Below, piece by piece: positions 60,526 to 64,000 of a DNA stretch of 64,000 bases. The first letter of the stretch is position 1; every line of letters starts with the position of its first letter. The notes beneath the pieces are model-generated. The model saw only the letters and a program-made list of their open reading frames with translations. It was not told the DNA's origin and did not search any database. A program made the position numbers and the translations under genes. Origin of the DNA: Lentilactobacillus kefiri (GTDB taxonomy: Bacteria > Bacillota > Bacilli > Lactobacillales > Lactobacillaceae); contig NZ_BJVK01000002.1 of NCBI RefSeq assembly GCF_007989105.1, positions 110,339 through 174,338 of the forward strand, written 5' to 3'.

Positions 60526-60864
60526 TTAGTCGTTTAGCAAAAAAACGACTAGCACGTAGAAGTTTCCAAATGCAGTCAGTAGTGGCCCTAATGTTTTAAG
60601 TAAGTTGATTTTGATTCCGATAATTCCGTCAAACAATTGGACTAGTATCATGATTGTTGTTAAGGCAACTAAATATGGTTCAGAGGTAAACACAAATAAT
60701 CCCAAGCTTAATATGAACAATGCAAAACTTCTTGATATGGCGTATTTTGCATTGGTACGCGCCTCATTGTATTGAGGCTTTGCTTTTGTGTACGCTTGGA
60801 TGGAAAATCCTAGACTAACTGCTGCGCTGATTGTGGTCCATGCAGCGCATAGATAATAAAACAT
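60526..60864 (-). CDS. Small integral membrane protein, 112 residues
   Basis: Four hydrophobic segments (YLCAAWTTISAAVSLGFSI; SFALFILSLGLFVFTS; YLVALTTIMILVQLFDGIIG; LGPLLTAFGNFYVLVVFL) with a short polar loop (YTKAKPQYNEARTNAKYAIS). No family recognised; function unknown. AAAGGAGAG precedes the ATG. It stands alone downstream of the aldo/keto reductase terminator. Confidence 0.72.
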   Translation of the reverse strand: MFYYLCAAWTTISAAVSLGFSIQAYTKAKPQYNEARTNAKYAISRSFALFILSLGLFVFTSEPYLVALTTIMILVQLFDGIIGIKINLLKTLGPLLTAFGNFYVLVVFLLND

Positions 60865-60879
60865 TTAGCATCTCTCCTT

Positions 60880-60920
60880 TAAAAATGACTCCCGACAATT
60901 AATCGCAGGGAGTCATTTTT
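60880..60920 (-). terminator. Terminator after the aldo/keto reductase gene
   Basis: AAAATGACTCCC and GGGAGTCATTTT arms with a T-run on the minus strand. Confidence 0.88.
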
Positions 60921-60971
60921 ACATGATATCAATAAGAACGCCGTTTTCTCCATTCTGGAAAAAACGTGATT

Positions 60972-61817
60972 TTACCAAGGAACGGTATCCGGATCAGTTG
61001 CCAAACCAAACTTGCCATGGAAGCCATTGATGGTCTTTATGTCGGGGCTCGACAGGTTGAAATCAAAAATATCTGCATTTTCCTTGAGATGTTTTTCGTG
61101 AACTGACTTTGGCAGTGGTAGGAATCCATGTTGAAGTGACCAACGGAGAACTACTTGGGCCGGTGTCTTGCCGTATTTTCTGGCAATTGGTTCAAGCTCC
61201 GGAATCTTGAAGACACCACCAGTGCCAAGTGGGCTGTAAGCCTCGGTCAAAATATCGTGATCATCGTTGTATTCGACAGTCGCAGGCTGCATGTCTGATG
61301 GATTGACAAATATCTGATTGACCATTGGTTTGACTTTAGCTGTTTTCAGCAGTGCGTCCAAATGTTTTGGCATGAAATTGGAAACGCCGATTGCTTTGGC
61401 CATTCCGTGATCATAGAATTCTTCCATTGCCCGCCAAGTTTCAGCATTGTTCTTTTGCCAATTGTTCCGGAACATGATGGGGTTTGGCCAGTGGGTCAAA
61501 TATAGATCCACGTAGTCGAGGCCCAGATTCTCGAGTGATTTGCCAAATGCCTCTTTGGTAGCTTCATAACCATGGTCGTTGTTTCCCAATTTGGTAGTGA
61601 TAAATAAATTCTCACGGGGAATACCACTATCCTTAATAGCTTGACCAACTTGTTTTTCGTTGCCGTAATCAGCCGCCGTGTCGATGTGGCGATAACCGGC
61701 ATCGAGGGCGGCTAAGACGGAATGATAACCTTCGTTGCCAGTTAATTGCCAAGTTCCAAGGCCCACCTGAGGAATTTTGGCGCCGTTATACAACGTATAC
61801 GTATCTGTTAATGACAT
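60972..61817 (-). CDS. Aldo/keto reductase (AKR5-like)
   Basis: A 281-residue NADPH-dependent reductase. The catalytic tetrad lies in DTAADYGNE (Asp, Tyr), FITTKLGNN (Lys) and LTHWPNP (His); LRWSLQHGFLPLPKS is the NADPH-binding region. It resembles the glyoxal/2,5-diketogluconate reductases of Firmicutes; the substrate is not determinable. GGAGGATC precedes the ATG. Monocistronic. Confidence 0.92.
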   Translation of the reverse strand: MSLTDTYTLYNGAKIPQVGLGTWQLTGNEGYHSVLAALDAGYRHIDTAADYGNEKQVGQAIKDSGIPRENLFITTKLGNNDHGYEATKEAFGKSLENLGLDYVDLYLTHWPNPIMFRNNWQKNNAETWRAMEEFYDHGMAKAIGVSNFMPKHLDALLKTAKVKPMVNQIFVNPSDMQPATVEYNDDHDILTEAYSPLGTGGVFKIPELEPIARKYGKTPAQVVLRWSLQHGFLPLPKSVHEKHLKENADIFDFNLSSPDIKTINGFHGKFGLATDPDTVPW

Positions 61818-61896
61818 TGAATGATCCTCCTATAAGTGTATCTTGTGCTATTCTAATGGGCCTGCCAAGTTGCGACAACCATTTGCACTTAGAGGT

Positions 61897-63111
61897 TTAT
61901 GATGCAGAATAGGCAGTCAACAATTGTTCATAAATATCAATGAAGCTCAGATACATCTGTTGGCTGACGAATTCGTTATCTTGATGCGAATTATCATTAC
62001 CGGGGCCAAAGACCACAAAGTTTGCTCCCAAAGAATCATTCACCAGGAACTTAGAAGCATCAGTCCCACCAGAAGCGCCTAATGTATCAATGCCGGTAAG
62101 TGAAAACGGCATGATCGGGTTATCGTGTTGGTCTGAAGCTTGTGGGGGAATCTTTCCGCTCTTTACAAATGGTGTTCCGATTTGCTTTACCAAACGGATC
62201 AACTTTGAGTTTTCATCGCCCAAAATTGGCACGATGTTCATATCGACCTTTAACGATATATCACCATTTGTCTGTTGATTATATTGATCAATAATCTTTT
62301 GCATCTCGTCGAGAATCTTTTGATTGGGTAATTCCGGAATTGTCCGAATGTTAATGCCGGCAACGGCTTCAGCTGGAATTGCGTTATATTGAGTGCCACC
62401 AGTTAACACATCAACATTAAAAATTGTTTTTCCAAGGACTTTATTCGACGTGTTTTCCATCAATTCAGTCATGCGGTGACGGATTTGTTCCAATACGTCC
62501 AACAAATGTTCTACGGCATTGTTTCCGGCTGCTGGTGTTGAACTGTGAGCAGTCTTTCCATGAGACAAGATTGAAATATCAAGCTCGCCATCGTTGGCAA
62601 ATACTGCTCGGTTAGCTGATGGTTCACCGATTAGGAGACCATCGATATCATCAATATAACCTTGCTTTTGCAACAGTTCGGCGCCAGGCTGACCAATCTC
62701 TTCACCAGCCGTTGCCAATAATCGGATGGTACCGTTAATTTGCTTGCCGCTTGCTTTAAGTTCAAGCATGGCAATGACCATGGCTGCCAAACCGCTCTTC
62801 ATATCAGTGGAGCCACGCCCGTATAGTTTGTCGCCTTTTTTAGTTAGTTTAAATGGATCGGTTTTCCAGTTATCGGCACTGACACTCACAACATCCATAT
62901 GCCCGGAAATCGCCAGAATTGGCTTTCCGGAACCTAATTCAGCCACAAAGTTTGCGCGGTCGGGATCGTCTGGAAATGACAGAATTTGATTTTTAATCCC
63001 AGCTTTATCAAATAAGGTCTTCAGATATTCGGCAACCGGCCGTTCGTGACCATTGACAGATTGGATACTTACCAAATCACTCAATATTTGCAGTTTCTTT
63101 GTCTCATCCAT
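61897..63111 (-). CDS. ArgE/DapE-family M20 deacylase
   Basis: A 404-residue M20A metallohydrolase. Metal motifs are SGHMDVV, GRGSTDMKSGLAAMV and AGEEIGQPGAE; the lid domain starts at LSHGKTAHSSTPAAG; VNDSLGANFVVFGPGN is near the C-terminus. It resembles succinyl-DAP desuccinylase, but the DAP pathway here uses acetyl intermediates with a separate deacetylase, so it more likely acts on another N-acyl amino acid or dipeptide. GAAAGAAG precedes the ATG. Confidence 0.85.
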   Translation of the reverse strand: MDETKKLQILSDLVSIQSVNGHERPVAEYLKTLFDKAGIKNQILSFPDDPDRANFVAELGSGKPILAISGHMDVVSVSADNWKTDPFKLTKKGDKLYGRGSTDMKSGLAAMVIAMLELKASGKQINGTIRLLATAGEEIGQPGAELLQKQGYIDDIDGLLIGEPSANRAVFANDGELDISILSHGKTAHSSTPAAGNNAVEHLLDVLEQIRHRMTELMENTSNKVLGKTIFNVDVLTGGTQYNAIPAEAVAGINIRTIPELPNQKILDEMQKIIDQYNQQTNGDISLKVDMNIVPILGDENSKLIRLVKQIGTPFVKSGKIPPQASDQHDNPIMPFSLTGIDTLGASGGTDASKFLVNDSLGANFVVFGPGNDNSHQDNEFVSQQMYLSFIDIYEQLLTAYSAS

Positions 63112-63203
63112 ATTGTATGTCTTCTTTCCACATGAAATGATTCATCAGTATAATAACATAGGAATACAAAGAATGTTCAAAAATGAATCTTTGAGTTTGA
63201 GTT

Positions 63204-63234
63204 ATAAAAACCAGTTCGAGGATGAACTGGTTTG
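63204..63234 (-). terminator. Terminator after the TetR gene
   Basis: AAACCAGTTC and GAACTGGTTT arms with a 6-base loop and TTTTTATAA on the minus strand. Confidence 0.78.
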
Positions 63235-63323
63235 TGTTTTGATATTGAATTGGGTAGGAGTGGACGGCAACATTCCAAACTAAATCCAGGTTACCAAGTG
63301 AACTTTCCAAGAGAAATGTTACA

Positions 63324-63932
63324 TCACTTGGACAGCAAATCTTTAGGGTAAGGAACTATCGCTAATGCTGCCCAGATCATTTGGCTTACTGTTTCAAATG
63401 GAACGTCTGATTCAGTATACACACCATTTTGCAGATTTTCAGTGTGTTTCTCAATGACACTGAAAATAACCGTCATAGTTAACCTACGGTCAATCTTTCG
63501 CAGGACACCGGCCTTGATACCTGCATTAAAGAGTTCCTCAATCGGATTGTTAGAACCAACTAGATGGGACAAGTAATCCGGTGCACCTTTGCTGAGAAGC
63601 TTAATTTGTTCCAAAACGTATAAACTATGAGGATTTTGCAGAGAGAAATCATACATCGACTTGAGGTATGTGAAACATCTGATCCGTATATCTTCATCAG
63701 GATTCAAGACTATTTTCATTTCCGGTGTTTGTTCCAATCGTGCAATTTCACGGAGATATACACCATCTAGCAAAGCACGCTTATCTTTAAAATATAGGTA
63801 AATGTTTGATTGGGAAATGCCTACTTTTTTGGCAACTTTAGTAGTTGAAATAGCTGCGGATCCATCACGAATAATAATTTCAACGGTTGCATCTAAAATT
63901 TTTTGTTTTTTAGTTAAATCTTTCTTCTTCAT
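63324..63932 (-). CDS. TetR/AcrR-family repressor
   Basis: A 202-residue TetR regulator. The N-terminal HTH is at about 10-55 (ILDATVEIIIRDGSAAISTT; KVAKKVGISQSNIYLYFKDK); the C-terminal region would bind an unknown ligand. The Shine-Dalgarno sequence is weak before the ATG. A perfect palindrome lies 43 bases upstream and overlaps a plus-strand promoter, so it should control itself and a divergent gene beyond the window. Confidence 0.9.
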   Translation of the reverse strand: MKKKDLTKKQKILDATVEIIIRDGSAAISTTKVAKKVGISQSNIYLYFKDKRALLDGVYLREIARLEQTPEMKIVLNPDEDIRIRCFTYLKSMYDFSLQNPHSLYVLEQIKLLSKGAPDYLSHLVGSNNPIEELFNAGIKAGVLRKIDRRLTMTVIFSVIEKHTENLQNGVYTESDVPFETVSQMIWAALAIVPYPKDLLSK

Positions 63933-63969
63933 AGCTATAGATTACTTGAAAATAATGTATTTTTCAATA

Positions 63970-63998
63970 TTGACAAAAGATAGTTCTATCTTTTATAA
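63970..63998 (+). promoter_or_regulatory. Divergent promoter with TetR-type operator
   Basis: Plus-strand TTGACA (63970-63975), 17 bases, TTATAA (63993-63998). The perfect 9-2-9 palindrome AAAAGATAG-TT-CTATCTTTT (63975-63994) fills the spacer, so a bound TetR dimer would block it. The controlled gene lies outside the window. Confidence 0.7.
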
Positions 63999-64000
63999 GG

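Noticed and set aside
61897..63111. The M20 deacylase as dapE of the lysine pathway
   Set aside because: The pathway here uses acetylated intermediates with DapH and its own deacetylase in the operon; this gene is alone 33 kb away.
1..64000. Mobile elements, prophage or CRISPR array
   Set aside because: No transposase, integrase, phage structural gene or regularly spaced direct repeats with unique spacers were seen. The ~112-base repeats at 3031-3395 have no spacers.

Overview
The window reads as chromosome of an obligately heterofermentative Lactobacillaceae species, most probably from the Lentilactobacillus (buchneri) group. The evidence is a full-length phosphoketolase gene, an S-layer-type protein whose N-terminal half resembles Lactobacillus brevis SlpA, an intact manganese/iron-sensing PerR, moderate GC, strong AGGAGG ribosome sites, and lactobacillus-type riboswitches (proline T-box, lysine, TPP). 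I cannot fix the species. No prophage, IS transposase, CRISPR array or conjugation gene is visible; this is core and semi-core chromosome.

Layout. 0-3 kb: end of an ArsR-controlled membrane transporter, a butanediol-type dehydrogenase with a cre-like promoter, an acyl-CoA thioesterase and a universal stress protein. 3-8 kb: a repeat block, a YibE/F pair and a two-gene osmolyte ABC transporter. 8-10.3 kb: proBA behind a proline T-box, with proB frameshifted. 10.3-18.2 kb: secreted amidase, PerR, acetyltransferase, lactonase, FAH protein, and a nuclease-helicase fusion. 18.2-28.4 kb: a complete acetylated-intermediate diaminopimelate/lysine pathway, split into lysC-dapF (minus) and lysA-dapH-deacetylase-dapA-dapB-patA-asd (plus, behind a lysine riboswitch). 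28.6-37.4 kb: phosphoesterase with a tiny downstream gene, phosphoketolase, P-type ATPase, MFS exporter. 38-41.8 kb: potABCD polyamine importer. 42-48 kb: asparaginase, an operon of unknown proteins with a frameshifted first gene, and a GH127 arabinofuranosidase. 48.6-51.6 kb: ykoEDC-type ECF transporter behind a TPP riboswitch. 51.6-64 kb: HAD phosphatase, choloylglycine-hydrolase-family enzyme, S-layer-like protein, FAD enzyme with a VanX-like dipeptidase, NnrE, tRNA-Arg, aldo/keto reductase, M20 deacylase, and a TetR regulator with a palindromic operator at the window edge.

How the genes work together. The nine DAP enzymes cover aspartate to lysine and also supply meso-DAP for the wall; several other genes act on the wall or surface (amidase, VanX-like dipeptidase, S-layer-like protein). 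PerR, the osmolyte transporter, polyamine importer and stress protein form a stress/homeostasis layer.

The most unusual signal is a family of five long, internally looped hairpins (2936-3054, 43321-43436, 43449-43558, 47873-47986 reversed, 54236-54349). Their stems differ in sequence but stay paired, while short loop/bulge motifs are invariant. Four of the five start at or within a few bases of the stop codon of the gene upstream. They lack a U-run, so they are not ordinary terminators. Two genes (proB and the 43671-44835 gene) are each broken by one extra base in a run of five identical bases, which may be real inactivation, slippage, or a sequencing artefact. All calls come from reading the sequence; no database search was run.
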